From Altererythrobacter epoxidivorans (GTDB taxonomy: Bacteria > Pseudomonadota > Alphaproteobacteria > Sphingomonadales > Sphingomonadaceae): DNA of 64,000 bases. The translations under genes and the position numbers were made by a program. Shown here in pieces: positions 36,903 through 46,254 of the stretch (position 1 is its first letter; each line of letters begins with the position of its first letter). Below the pieces are notes generated by a model. That model saw only the letters and a program-made list of their open reading frames with translations, searched no databases and was not told the origin of the DNA. The stretch lies in the NCBI RefSeq assembly GCF_001281485.1, contig NZ_CP012669.1, forward strand, positions 2,077,501 through 2,141,500, given 5' to 3'.

Positions 36903-37097
36903 TTTGTGGCTCTCGGCTCCGTGTTGGCTGTCCTGCAGGGGCGTTTCAACGACGGCAAAAGTCTATGCCAAGAGGGGTTTCTCCAGACCATTCTCTAATG
37001 CACCGGCTTGCGATTCGGTCAGCAGTCGCTGTCCGCTTAATCCGCTCAAAGATATAAAAGCTGCCTTTCCGCTTCCGGCCCATTTCATGCCCTTTCG

Positions 37098-40037
37098 CTA
37101 CAAGCCAATCTCGAACGGCTTGATCCGCTCCTTGGTCAGCTCAGGTTCCTTATCTCGTTCGACCTTCGGTTCCTGGTTGGCCGCTTGGATCTGACCCGCG
37201 CGCTGTCCCTTGGCTGCCGCTAGGCCAAGTCGCTCGGTGATTTCAGCGGCTGATGTCTTCTCGCCCAGATTGGTCGCAATCCCTCGCCCAACCTTGTCCC
37301 GGTTGTCGACAATCAGCGTGAGCTCGTCTCGCAGACGTGTGATCGTGACAAGGAAGTTGCTCTGCGAGAGCAGGCGCCGCTCGCGGCTGTCGAGCACGGC
37401 AATGCCCTTATCTGCTGTGAGGCCCTGCGCCATATGGGCGTTGAGCGCATAGGCGAGGTCGATCCGCTTCAGCATCGGGTCGTTCGGCTTCAGTTTATGC
37501 TCCATGCCGCTGGAGCTCGTGACCGTCACGCCGTCCTGGTTGATCGCGGTCACTATTGCCCTGTCGGCATTTATCAATCCGCGTTTATGGTCGCTCGCCG
37601 TCCAACGGATGGCGTCCCCGGTATAGAGATCGAGATCCTTCTTCTCGAACAGCTGCAATGTTTGGTCGCTGCCCTTCGACGACAATTTCGCTGGCACGAA
37701 GCGGCGCAAGTGCCCTCGCTCATCGCGAAGCGTAACAACACCCTTTTCGGTATCGACGGCGGCGACCTCATGGCTTCCTCGTCCGAGATCATGCCGCGAT
37801 TGGCGGCTTGCCACTTCAAGCACCATTCCCGGTTGATAGTTGCGCGCGTAGCGCAATTCCTCGCGGGTCGCGTTCACACGGGACAGAACTGTAAGCCGTG
37901 CGCTCGCCGGTCCGATTTCGCCATTGGCGGCGAGCCCGGTTTGAACCGCGGCATTTATCTCAGAGCGCAGACGACGACCTGCCGCAAAGATCGACGTGCG
38001 TTCGCGCTCGGCAGGCGGAAGGGACAGCCAACGTTCCGCCGCAACGATTGCACTGTCTTCCTGGACCTCGACGATATGATCCTTGAGATGTTCGAGTGCA
38101 TCGCTGGTTTTGCCTGACTGGGCCGCCTGCTGCGCCCTCTTCAATGTATCTGAGCGCGCACGAAGATTGTGATCCATGCGCGCCGTTTCGGTCCCAGCGC
38201 GCTGCGCCAGAGCGAAGGGCTTCCCCGCTTCGACAGCCCCCAGCTGCTTTTCGTCGCCCATGAGGACGAGGCGATCAAGCTTGAGCAGATTGGCAAGCCG
38301 GATCAGGCGGTCCTGTTCGCGGGTAGAGACCATTGAGGCTTCATCGAGAACAAGAACAGTGTCGCGAAATTCCTCGCGCGCAGCGGCTATCTCGGCTTTA
38401 CCTGCCGAGCCATCAAGCAGCTTACGATTCTGCCCGAGAAAACGGTGCAATGTCATCGACGGAATGCCGGTATCCTTTTCCAGCATGCGGACCAGAGTAT
38501 TCTGAACACCCAAGCCGACCACCCTTTTGCCGTGTTCTTCCAGAAGCTGATTTAGTGGCCGCAGCACGGTTGATTTGCCGGCCCCTGCCACACCTTGGAC
38601 GGCTACCACGCGATTGGTCGAAGACAGGATCAACCGGCCTGCTGCTTCCTGACCGGTATTCAATTTCATGCCGTAGTTGATGGCTGCCGACGCTTGCAGA
38701 TATGGCCCGGCAGTGTCCGCGTTGAGGATCGGACGAACTGCGCCTTTTCCCTTCTCGATCTCGGCCAACATGCGGGTCTCCAGCGCCAATGCATTGGATG
38801 TGGTCAGCCACCCCTTCTGCGTGCCACGCCCACGCAGCAGCGCACCTTGTTGCGCAAGTTGACCGATGCGCTTTTCGACTGACTTCATCGTTGTCGGCAA
38901 GCCGAAATCGAGCGCAGCTTTGGCAAGATCAGTTGCCGTAAAGGCGGATTCTCGTTCGGACAAATGCCGCACCGCCGATGCAACCGCGTGAGCCGTCGCA
39001 ATTTTTTCCCGGCCTTTCAGATGGATCCGCTTAGGGATGAGCGGATCGCCCTCCTTGATGCCCATTCGCTCGGCGACGCTGGCGATCATTGCCTTGCCCC
39101 GTTCAAGTAAAGTGGGGCGATCATTTGCCCGCTTGGCAGCCGCAACAGCCAGCTCGTGCGAACGCAGCTTGGCGTCGCGCACCATGCCTTCAAGGTCGAG
39201 CCCCTGATCCCAGGCCTGCCCCTCCCATTGAGCCATCAAGGCACCGCGATCCACATCGCTTTGTTTGGCCTGCCGTGTCGCCAGCGTCGCCACGACGCCC
39301 GCCTCAAGCCCGCCGCCGCGTCGGGCTTCGAGCACCTCCTGCCGCCGCGTCGAGAAGGCCATCACCGCATCACGGTCGATGCCCTTGGCTTCGAAGTTGC
39401 CGTGCTTTCCGAATGCGCCGATCCGGTAGCCAAGCTTCTCTACCTCGATCCGGAAGCGCGCCATCGTCATGGCGTTGAGCAAGGTATTGTGCTGCCACAG
39501 CTTGTCATTGCGGAGCGCCCTCCACTTGCCATCCTTGTCCTGCGTCATATTGGCGACGACGGCATGAAAGTGCAGGTTCGGTTCCTGATTGCGGTTGGTG
39601 TCGTGCTGGAACAGCGCGACAGTCAGGTTGTCGCTTGCATGCAGCCGTTCTTTGCCACCCTTCTCGGTGCGAAACTGGGCCGCATTTTTCTCCGCCCATT
39701 GGAGGGTTTCGACGACCGCCGAACGGTACGCGTCAATGATCCGCTGATCCTTGCCGACGAGTGCCAGAAGCGACCAGCTCTTTGGCAGTGAAAAGGTCAG
39801 ATCGGTCCCCGCCCGATGGTACTGTCCCTGGTGCCCGATCCGTTCGCCAGTGGGCAGTTCCCCGCGCAGTATTGCCTCGAACGCCTTGCCATCGACCGCG
39901 CCTGAAAGACCCAGCAGCTCCGCACCTTTGCCGACCCAGATTCCGGACCGATCAGCGTCTGCCTTGGTGTAGTAATTGTCGTTGGCGAAGTAGTTGGCCG
40001 CACCGCCAGCCGAGCGCACATTGGCAACCGAAAGCAT
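37098..40037 (-). CDS. traA: MobF-family conjugative relaxase with helicase domain
   Basis: A 979-residue relaxase. The TrwC-like N-terminal domain (1-300) has clustered tyrosines (Tyr16, Tyr22, Tyr23) and the histidine triad in FQHDTNRNQEPNLHFHAVV (His145, 156, 158). A RecD/TraI-type helicase follows, with Walker A GVAGAGKST (482-490), DEASMVS and MGDEKQLGAVEAG. It nicks oriT and unwinds the strand to be transferred. No coupling protein or pilus genes lie nearby. The small accessory gene upstream ends three bases before it, so both are one transcript. Confidence 0.93.
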   Translation of the reverse strand: MLSVANVRSAGGAANYFANDNYYTKADADRSGIWVGKGAELLGLSGAVDGKAFEAILRGELPTGERIGHQGQYHRAGTDLTFSLPKSWSLLALVGKDQRIIDAYRSAVVETLQWAEKNAAQFRTEKGGKERLHASDNLTVALFQHDTNRNQEPNLHFHAVVANMTQDKDGKWRALRNDKLWQHNTLLNAMTMARFRIEVEKLGYRIGAFGKHGNFEAKGIDRDAVMAFSTRRQEVLEARRGGGLEAGVVATLATRQAKQSDVDRGALMAQWEGQAWDQGLDLEGMVRDAKLRSHELAVAAAKRANDRPTLLERGKAMIASVAERMGIKEGDPLIPKRIHLKGREKIATAHAVASAVRHLSERESAFTATDLAKAALDFGLPTTMKSVEKRIGQLAQQGALLRGRGTQKGWLTTSNALALETRMLAEIEKGKGAVRPILNADTAGPYLQASAAINYGMKLNTGQEAAGRLILSSTNRVVAVQGVAGAGKSTVLRPLNQLLEEHGKRVVGLGVQNTLVRMLEKDTGIPSMTLHRFLGQNRKLLDGSAGKAEIAAAREEFRDTVLVLDEASMVSTREQDRLIRLANLLKLDRLVLMGDEKQLGAVEAGKPFALAQRAGTETARMDHNLRARSDTLKRAQQAAQSGKTSDALEHLKDHIVEVQEDSAIVAAERWLSLPPAERERTSIFAAGRRLRSEINAAVQTGLAANGEIGPASARLTVLSRVNATREELRYARNYQPGMVLEVASRQSRHDLGRGSHEVAAVDTEKGVVTLRDERGHLRRFVPAKLSSKGSDQTLQLFEKKDLDLYTGDAIRWTASDHKRGLINADRAIVTAINQDGVTVTSSSGMEHKLKPNDPMLKRIDLAYALNAHMAQGLTADKGIAVLDSRERRLLSQSNFLVTITRLRDELTLIVDNRDKVGRGIATNLGEKTSAAEITERLGLAAAKGQRAGQIQAANQEPKVERDKEPELTKERIKPFEIGL

Positions 40038-40040
40038 CGC

Positions 40041-40346
40041 TCAGCGCCCCTCGCGCTTCGCGGCTTTGCGCTCGCGATATTCGCGAATGCGTCGTTGGTA
40101 AGCGACCACAACCCGGTCCCGCAGCTCCTTATCCTTGTGGGTTCGGAGCCAGCCATCGAGGGCGATCTTGGTGAAGAGCAGATCGGCCAGAACCTGATCG
40201 CGGAACGCCTCGTCCTGGGGCTGCTCGAGCGCCTCGATGACGGTGAGCTTCAGCCATTGGCTGACGCTCATATGCGCTGCATCAGCAGCGGCTTTTACAA
40301 GGGCGTGAAGGTCTTCGTCGACATAGCATTGAAGGGCAAACCGCAC
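40041..40346 (-). CDS. Small relaxosome accessory protein
   Basis: A 101-residue basic, helical protein (FALQCYVDEDLHALVKAAADAAHMSVSQWLKLTVIEAL, then a charged helix ending KAAKREGR). The N-terminal strand-helix-helix pattern resembles ribbon-helix-helix proteins such as TrwA/MobC that bind oriT and repress their own operon. It precedes the relaxase gene by three bases and follows the palindromic region at 40396-40514, which it may bind. The family call is tentative. Confidence 0.7.
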   Translation of the reverse strand: MRFALQCYVDEDLHALVKAAADAAHMSVSQWLKLTVIEALEQPQDEAFRDQVLADLLFTKIALDGWLRTHKDKELRDRVVVAYQRRIREYRERKAAKREGR

Positions 40347-40731
40347 GGCGTCACCTGACGTTTGGCCGCCCCTCCTCGGCCCAATGACCCCTCTCGACTG
40401 ACATCAGTCTACGGCAGCGACCACCCTGTAGGAAAACGCTAATTTTCGATTTCAAATTAATAGCTTAGATCCGAGCAACTCACATGTGAGTTGCGGATCG
40501 AGAAGTGACATCAGATGACAATACTTGGCGACAGATGGTCAAATGGCTGCGAAACCCGCAGAAATCCTCGCATCCCAAACACCGGATCTCCGGGTACGGT
40601 GTGCCATCAAATTTCCCGTAACGGCCCCACGTGACCAGTCATTTCGGCAGTGCATTCTGAAGGATTTTCGAACGCATTTCCGAAGGATTTCCGCGCCCGC
40701 GCGGCGCAGGAGCGTCGTATGCCTGAAACAA
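40347..40731. other. Gene-free, palindrome-rich oriT-like region
   Basis: This 385-base stretch between the accessory gene and the helicase stop has no credible gene. It holds GACTGA-CA-TCAGTC (40396-40409), the large palindrome at 40468-40499, a direct repeat TGACATCAG (40399-40407 and 40506-40514) and two similar AAGGATTT runs near 40660-40700. Its position before a MobF operon is where an origin of transfer is expected. The nick site cannot be read by eye. Confidence 0.5.
40468..40499. repeat. Nested palindrome upstream of relaxase operon
   Basis: The inner palindrome is a perfect 20 bases: GCAACTCACA followed by its inverse TGTGAGTTGC (40475-40494). It is flanked by GATCC (40468-40472) and GGATC (40495-40499), also inverted, with a two-base offset on the left. 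It could be an extrusion site at oriT or an operator for the accessory protein. Confidence 0.85.
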
Positions 40732-43700
40732 TCATACCTCAGCCTCTACTGCCGATCTCGCAATCGCAATTGCCTCTTCGAATCTGAGCCTCGTCGGCTG
40801 TCGGAGCCGAGCCAATTTGAACGCTTTGGAGAAATGCGCGAGAATATCTTCGTCTGATTTCTTCGAACGGATTCCGGGTAGCGCCAAACTCGCCAACTCA
40901 ATCAATGGGATATCCCGGTGCGATCTCCAGTCGGATCTTGAGGGCCTTAGGGGTACGATGGTCTCCGGGCTCGAATGCTTGGAAAAAAGGACAAGGCGAT
41001 CCCCATCGTGCGACCGTCGGCATTCGGCTGGTACCGCAGCAACGACCCTCTCCTGAATTATCCTTCCCGCCTTTTGCTTCCCGTGCGCGCGGGCGACCCG
41101 CTCGACAACTAAGTCTAGGTAGACAGGTCCTTCGAGTTCGATGACTTCCCCGACGATTGATTCCAGCCGTCGTTGATAGCCATCTTCATAAATCTGATCG
41201 CCATCGCCTTCGGGCACTGACAACTCGGAAAACTGGTACTCTTGCCCCACCTCGTGAAGGGGCAAACGATAAACCGCTCCAGGCGATTCCACGGACCGAT
41301 CATTCGAGGTCTGCGGCTCATCTTGACCAGGCGAGGTGGCAAGCTGGTGAAGCCCCCTTCCTCGGCTTTCCACCAACCCGCGCGAATGGAGCGAGTTGCC
41401 GCGCGATGGAGAAAGTGCGTTATTAACAAGCTCCTCCCATTTCTCTTCGTGCGGCCTGAATGCAGCAGTTTCGCGGTCTGCAGGTGACAGTGGAAGGTGG
41501 TCAGGCAACGTCCGCTTCAGCTGGGCGTTGCTCCAGACCTGTCCATCCGACATCAACTGCAAAATCTCCGCCTGAACTTGGCCTTCAGTGACCCTGGTCG
41601 AGTTGCGATCCTCGTCCTCAGCAGGCGAATGCTGAGCAGCTTCATCATTCGTGGTGGCCTGGTTACCGTCACTAGTGTCAGCGGTTTCATCAGGCGCGAA
41701 AGTTTGCTCTGCGTCGTCACCTCCAGCTGCGTCAGTAGTACGCCAGGTACGTTGCTCAACATGTCGACTTGTCCACTCGTCGAAACCGCCAACTGGCTGA
41801 ATGCCACGCTCGGATAAGAATCCGACCAGTTCCTCCAGGACTTGTCCTTGGTCCCTGACGAAACGAGATGCGAAGCATCTCCAGACCGTCCAACCAGCTC
41901 TTTCCAAAATACGCTGCCGGTTCATGTCGGCGGCCCAGCGATCAGGGCCGTGATATCTATCGCCGTCGCATTCAATGGCGACACGCCGGTCATTCTCGCC
42001 CTCGACGACGAGGTCGATCCTAAAGTCCCCTACCTTGACTTGGGTGTCGACCCTGTACCCTCTCTCGACCAACAAATCATACATCTCGCGCTCAAAATCG
42101 GACTCACATTTTTCTCGCCGATCCTTGGCCTCCTGACCATCAGAGGGAAACGGCATACGGAAATGATCCAGCAGCGCGCGCCTTAGCTGATCGGAATGGC
42201 GCAAGGCCTCCACATCAATTGAGCGCACCAGATAGGTCCGGTCACATGCCCTCGAGAGGGCGACATTGAAGCGTTGCTCAAATCGCACTCCGGACAACGC
42301 GCTGTCGCCAGTCTGTGCCACAAGGGAAATGAACATGATGTCTCGTTCATCGCCTTGGAATGCGGTTGGGTCACCAACGCGGAGGTGATGCTGCTCAATC
42401 ACCTCAGGTCCCAGTTTTTGCTCAATGAGGCTATAAATGTGAGCTGCCTGTTTTTGACCTAACAGGGTTGTTACGCCGATCGTCCTCTTTGCCATCATAG
42501 GATCGGACGTGATTCTCTCGATCTCTTCGACGATGTAGGCTGCTTCAGGAGGATTTATGTCTCCCTGACGATAGCCGTCCTCGATCCGAACGTCGATTAG
42601 CGGAGGATCAAGCCGTTCCGAGGCAGTGGGTAGCCGAAGCGGGTTCAGGCGGTGATTGTAGAACTGCGCCTTAGAAAATTCGATGATGGGCGCGACACAA
42701 CGGAAATGTTCGGTGAGCATGATCGCCCCACCGGCGAAAACAACCTTACCCAGATCATACAACGATTGCTCTTCGCGAAGAGAAGCACGGTAGTCAGGAA
42801 CTTGCCCTGAAAGATGTCGAACCGCTAGTTCATCCGCTCTCGCTTGATCGCGCCCTACAAGGTCGGGACTCACCTGCTTATCGTCGCCAACAATGAGGAT
42901 GGTCTTGGCTCGGAGAAGAGCTGGCAGTGCCGCCACCGTCGACTGAGATGCTTCGTCAACAATAACGAGATCGAACAGCCCCAAGTCTGCGGGAAGCGAT
43001 TCTGAAACCCGGTAGTGCGGCATGATCCAGCATGGCAAAGCACCTTTTGCGCGATCAGATGCCTCACGTGCTTGGCGTCGGTATCGGCCTGCACGTTTCC
43101 CGGTGCCCCGCCCGATCCTTCGAACGGCATCGGCATAAGCGGCGAGTGCCGCCTTGACCCCGTCGCTAGCCTTCTTGCTAAGCTCAAGCCATGTGCGCAG
43201 CTCTATCGAACGTTCGTATGCTCGCTTGAGCAGTGTCTCCTTCTCATTGCGATCATAGCCAAGTTCCCTGAGCCGATGATGCTTGTCGTTGGCATCCAGC
43301 CAGCGCTCTAAGCGGCGGAGACGCCACCGGTTCTCCCAATCGCCAGGCAAGAGCTCATCTTCGACACCATTGACCGGATTTGACCTTAGACGCCGCGCCC
43401 ATCGTCGGGCGCCAGACATCTCGATGAGATCTGTCACCGCAGCAATCTTTTCAAAAGCGTCGCATTTCGCTTTGATCTCTCGCAGGCGCGTTATGAGAGA
43501 GGTCCACGCTTCAGAAAGGGTATCGATTGAGACTTCCGGGCTTCCCAAACGCGTTACCGCTAGGGCTCGAAGCTCCGTGCTGACTTCGTATTCACAAGAA
43601 TCCAACTCTGAACGGAGCGAAGTGCGCAAGCTCTCAGCGTCGGCCAATCGATATCGTAAGAGGTGTGCGTCAACGGCATCGAGCAGATGGCTGATTGCTT

Positions 43701-46254
43701 GCTGATCTCCATCCCGCAGGGCTGAAAACGAGACAAAAATGGCATCGACGATAGACCGGATTTCTTGGCGGCTTGCGATCAATGCATTGGCAGCGTCTAT
43801 GTGATCGAACTGGCGCCTTGCGAGTTGCGCCAAGCCTAACTCTTGCCCCTCTAGCTGATCGCCAATTCCGCCGGCCACCACGTTGCTCCAAGCCGCCTGA
43901 AAACGCCGAACTGAGGCTCGTGCAGCCACAAATCGCTGCACGTCGCTCCATGCTTCGGCACCTGAGGCATGCTCACCGAGCACGGTGACTTCACCCAATT
44001 GAGCTTTGAGTTTTGCCGCGAAAATCCCGCTAACAAGACCCAATGCAGGTTTGCCGTCGGCCTCCCTTTCGATGGCAGCAAGGAACTTGGGATCGATCAG
44101 CGCTTCCTCCGGTACGAATACCGGCCTGGTCAGGAAATATTGATACTCGGTGCCGAGCCGTAAAGCCTCTTCACGTAAGCTTTCGAAGGCACTCAGTCGG
44201 TTGTCTGGCTCGGCCTCTCCAATGCATTGAAGCAACTCATTGGTCCAAGGATAGGGCGCTCCTGCCACCCGTTGCTCTTCGGCAGACAGCGACTTCAATT
44301 TGGCCGTGAGGTCCCGCAGACGCGAAACAGTGTCGTCTCGATCTTCGCGCAAAGCCGGAAGTTCACCCCTGCTAATCCTTTCCCGGATCTGCTCAGCTTT
44401 CGACAGATCCTTGTGCGCATTTAGGAGCGCTTCAACTGTGGGAAGGCGTTCAAGGTCCGGAAGACGCGCGTTTATATAGACGAGGTCGTCGCCTACGACC
44501 CTCCGAGCCGTCCTGAGTTCGGCGATGTCGGAATCGGAAAACGCTGGATCGCAGGATGAAGACACATCGAGATCATCCGGCATCCAAGCTGTTAGTTCCG
44601 GCGAGGCTGCGACCAGCCGGGCGGCGCGAATTGGTTCGTAAGTGTCGCCATCCAGCGTGATTGGCGAAATTGCCGCGCGACCAATCTTGTCGACCTCTGT
44701 ATCGATCAGCGCCAGTTGCCGGTGCAGCCTGTCAATCTGCTCGTCGAGATCATCGATCTCGTCCTGCAACTCGTGGCGCCGCAGGCGTTGGAGCTTTTCG
44801 GCGATGATATCGACGGATTCCTGAAACTGTTTGAGACCGTCCCGATCGCTTTCGAGCAGGCTCACCGCGAGCGGACGCACCGCTTCCGGTAGTTTGTCTC
44901 GCAAAACCTTCAGTGCGGGCGCCTTTTGCGATGTGACCAGGACGCGCTTACCGAGGGCAAGGTAGTGGCTAATGATATTTGCAATGGTGTGTGTCTTGCC
45001 AGTCCCCGGCGGCCCTTGAACAACTACACCAGGGCGCACTTCCAGGCGCTGCACCACTTCGACCTGTTCTCGGTTGAAAGGCAAAGGAAAGAACAGATCC
45101 TTCCCTTCACCTGTCGAGGTCGTTACACCGGGAATGCTGGAGATGCCGCGAAACTCGGGGTATTCCTCTTCGCTCACCGCATCGGCGGGCTCAACAAGCA
45201 GGGAGGCCACTGCGCTCGGCAGCTCCGGCGCCTCTTCCCCGTCTTCAAGAAGTGAGCGGAACCGGCGCAAATCTTCCATCAACTGCGTGGCACGACGCTC
45301 TCGCTGGAAGAATGCAAAGGCATCGCCAATGCGGAACTGTGGTTCGACCGAAGGGATGATCCCGGACTGCGGTGGATCCTGATCGGGAAGGTACACAGCG
45401 TCAGGGTCGAGCAAGGCAGCGGCTTGGCGAAGCGGCGGCGCAAACGTCTCCGAGGCGAATGGAGACAGGCTCTCTTCCTCCAGTTCGTCAAGAAACTTCT
45501 CGGTGGCAGAGCGCCATTGATCGAGCGCACCCAGCCCCATCTTGTCCAGAGCATCCAGTTCGAGGCCAGGATCGGCTTCCATGCGAGGCCTCACCTCAAT
45601 TGCATGGGTCAACTCATTCAGGCTGATTTCCTGCGCTACAGTCAGCAAGGGGTACCGCAATCGCTTGCCGTCACGAAACAGCGTAGCGAAGCCGATGCCG
45701 CACGTAAGCTCAAGCGGGATATCGCTAACGCCTTCGAGTTGCTGGCGCAGCATGAACAGCGCATTATAGAGCGCGATTGTCGCGCGGCGAGGCGTCTCGG
45801 TCTCGACCCAACTCGCCCAGGCATTTTTCAGCCAATACTCGAAAAGGAGTTCGACCTCCTCGCGCTCGGCAAAGTGCTCGAACGAAACATGCTCGGGAGC
45901 ATCTTCGGCCGCGATCAAGCCAGCCTCAACAAGGACGGCTCCTGCGACTTCGCTCTTTAGTCGCGGCTCGCTTTTTGGATCGTCGCGATAGGTCAACCAG
46001 ACCGATAGCTCAGCGTCCTCCGGGGCTGGCGGCGCCTTCTTTGGCAACCGGTCGACACGCAACCATATCGGATCGTCATCACGGCCCACGTCGAGCGCGA
46101 CGCCGGGCAACCCTTGAAGCTCAGCGCCGGTTTTCCGGAAGGCCTTGTGGTCCTGATAATCCAGCACGGTCTTCAGCTTGTCGCGCTCGGTGGCTTCGAC
46201 GTAGTCGATCAGGTCAATCAGGCGATTGATTTCGGGTGCGACTGGAGCGTGCAT
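40732..46254 (-). CDS. Large SF1 helicase with PD-(D/E)xK nuclease and DUF3320-like C-terminus
   Basis: An 1840-residue protein. Residues 1-390 are an unrecognised N-terminal region. The UPF1-like helicase core has Walker A GPPGTGKTHT (414-423), DEAS (1100-1103), GDDKQVSP (1123-1130), AFQGDERDIM (1298-1307) and NVALSRA (1330-1336), interrupted by a long helical insert (480-1080). A Vsr/MTES_1575-like nuclease follows, with FRIDLVV (Asp1414), AIECDG (Glu1428, Asp1430) and RQRILERAGW. Then come an acidic linker, a winged helix resembling Mrr-N and a DUF3320-like tail. The layout resembles single-gene Hhe defence proteins. Its ATG overlaps the upstream methyltransferase stop by one base (TGATG). 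Confidence 0.85.
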   Translation of the reverse strand: MHAPVAPEINRLIDLIDYVEATERDKLKTVLDYQDHKAFRKTGAELQGLPGVALDVGRDDDPIWLRVDRLPKKAPPAPEDAELSVWLTYRDDPKSEPRLKSEVAGAVLVEAGLIAAEDAPEHVSFEHFAEREEVELLFEYWLKNAWASWVETETPRRATIALYNALFMLRQQLEGVSDIPLELTCGIGFATLFRDGKRLRYPLLTVAQEISLNELTHAIEVRPRMEADPGLELDALDKMGLGALDQWRSATEKFLDELEEESLSPFASETFAPPLRQAAALLDPDAVYLPDQDPPQSGIIPSVEPQFRIGDAFAFFQRERRATQLMEDLRRFRSLLEDGEEAPELPSAVASLLVEPADAVSEEEYPEFRGISSIPGVTTSTGEGKDLFFPLPFNREQVEVVQRLEVRPGVVVQGPPGTGKTHTIANIISHYLALGKRVLVTSQKAPALKVLRDKLPEAVRPLAVSLLESDRDGLKQFQESVDIIAEKLQRLRRHELQDEIDDLDEQIDRLHRQLALIDTEVDKIGRAAISPITLDGDTYEPIRAARLVAASPELTAWMPDDLDVSSSCDPAFSDSDIAELRTARRVVGDDLVYINARLPDLERLPTVEALLNAHKDLSKAEQIRERISRGELPALREDRDDTVSRLRDLTAKLKSLSAEEQRVAGAPYPWTNELLQCIGEAEPDNRLSAFESLREEALRLGTEYQYFLTRPVFVPEEALIDPKFLAAIEREADGKPALGLVSGIFAAKLKAQLGEVTVLGEHASGAEAWSDVQRFVAARASVRRFQAAWSNVVAGGIGDQLEGQELGLAQLARRQFDHIDAANALIASRQEIRSIVDAIFVSFSALRDGDQQAISHLLDAVDAHLLRYRLADAESLRTSLRSELDSCEYEVSTELRALAVTRLGSPEVSIDTLSEAWTSLITRLREIKAKCDAFEKIAAVTDLIEMSGARRWARRLRSNPVNGVEDELLPGDWENRWRLRRLERWLDANDKHHRLRELGYDRNEKETLLKRAYERSIELRTWLELSKKASDGVKAALAAYADAVRRIGRGTGKRAGRYRRQAREASDRAKGALPCWIMPHYRVSESLPADLGLFDLVIVDEASQSTVAALPALLRAKTILIVGDDKQVSPDLVGRDQARADELAVRHLSGQVPDYRASLREEQSLYDLGKVVFAGGAIMLTEHFRCVAPIIEFSKAQFYNHRLNPLRLPTASERLDPPLIDVRIEDGYRQGDINPPEAAYIVEEIERITSDPMMAKRTIGVTTLLGQKQAAHIYSLIEQKLGPEVIEQHHLRVGDPTAFQGDERDIMFISLVAQTGDSALSGVRFEQRFNVALSRACDRTYLVRSIDVEALRHSDQLRRALLDHFRMPFPSDGQEAKDRREKCESDFEREMYDLLVERGYRVDTQVKVGDFRIDLVVEGENDRRVAIECDGDRYHGPDRWAADMNRQRILERAGWTVWRCFASRFVRDQGQVLEELVGFLSERGIQPVGGFDEWTSRHVEQRTWRTTDAAGGDDAEQTFAPDETADTSDGNQATTNDEAAQHSPAEDEDRNSTRVTEGQVQAEILQLMSDGQVWSNAQLKRTLPDHLPLSPADRETAAFRPHEEKWEELVNNALSPSRGNSLHSRGLVESRGRGLHQLATSPGQDEPQTSNDRSVESPGAVYRLPLHEVGQEYQFSELSVPEGDGDQIYEDGYQRRLESIVGEVIELEGPVYLDLVVERVARAHGKQKAGRIIQERVVAAVPAECRRSHDGDRLVLFSKHSSPETIVPLRPSRSDWRSHRDIPLIELASLALPGIRSKKSDEDILAHFSKAFKLARLRQPTRLRFEEAIAIARSAVEAEV

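Noticed and set aside
36904..37194. A 96-codon plus-strand frame between the hydrolase and relaxase genes
   Set aside because: It overlaps the relaxase end, has no ribosome site and its product shows no coherent pattern.
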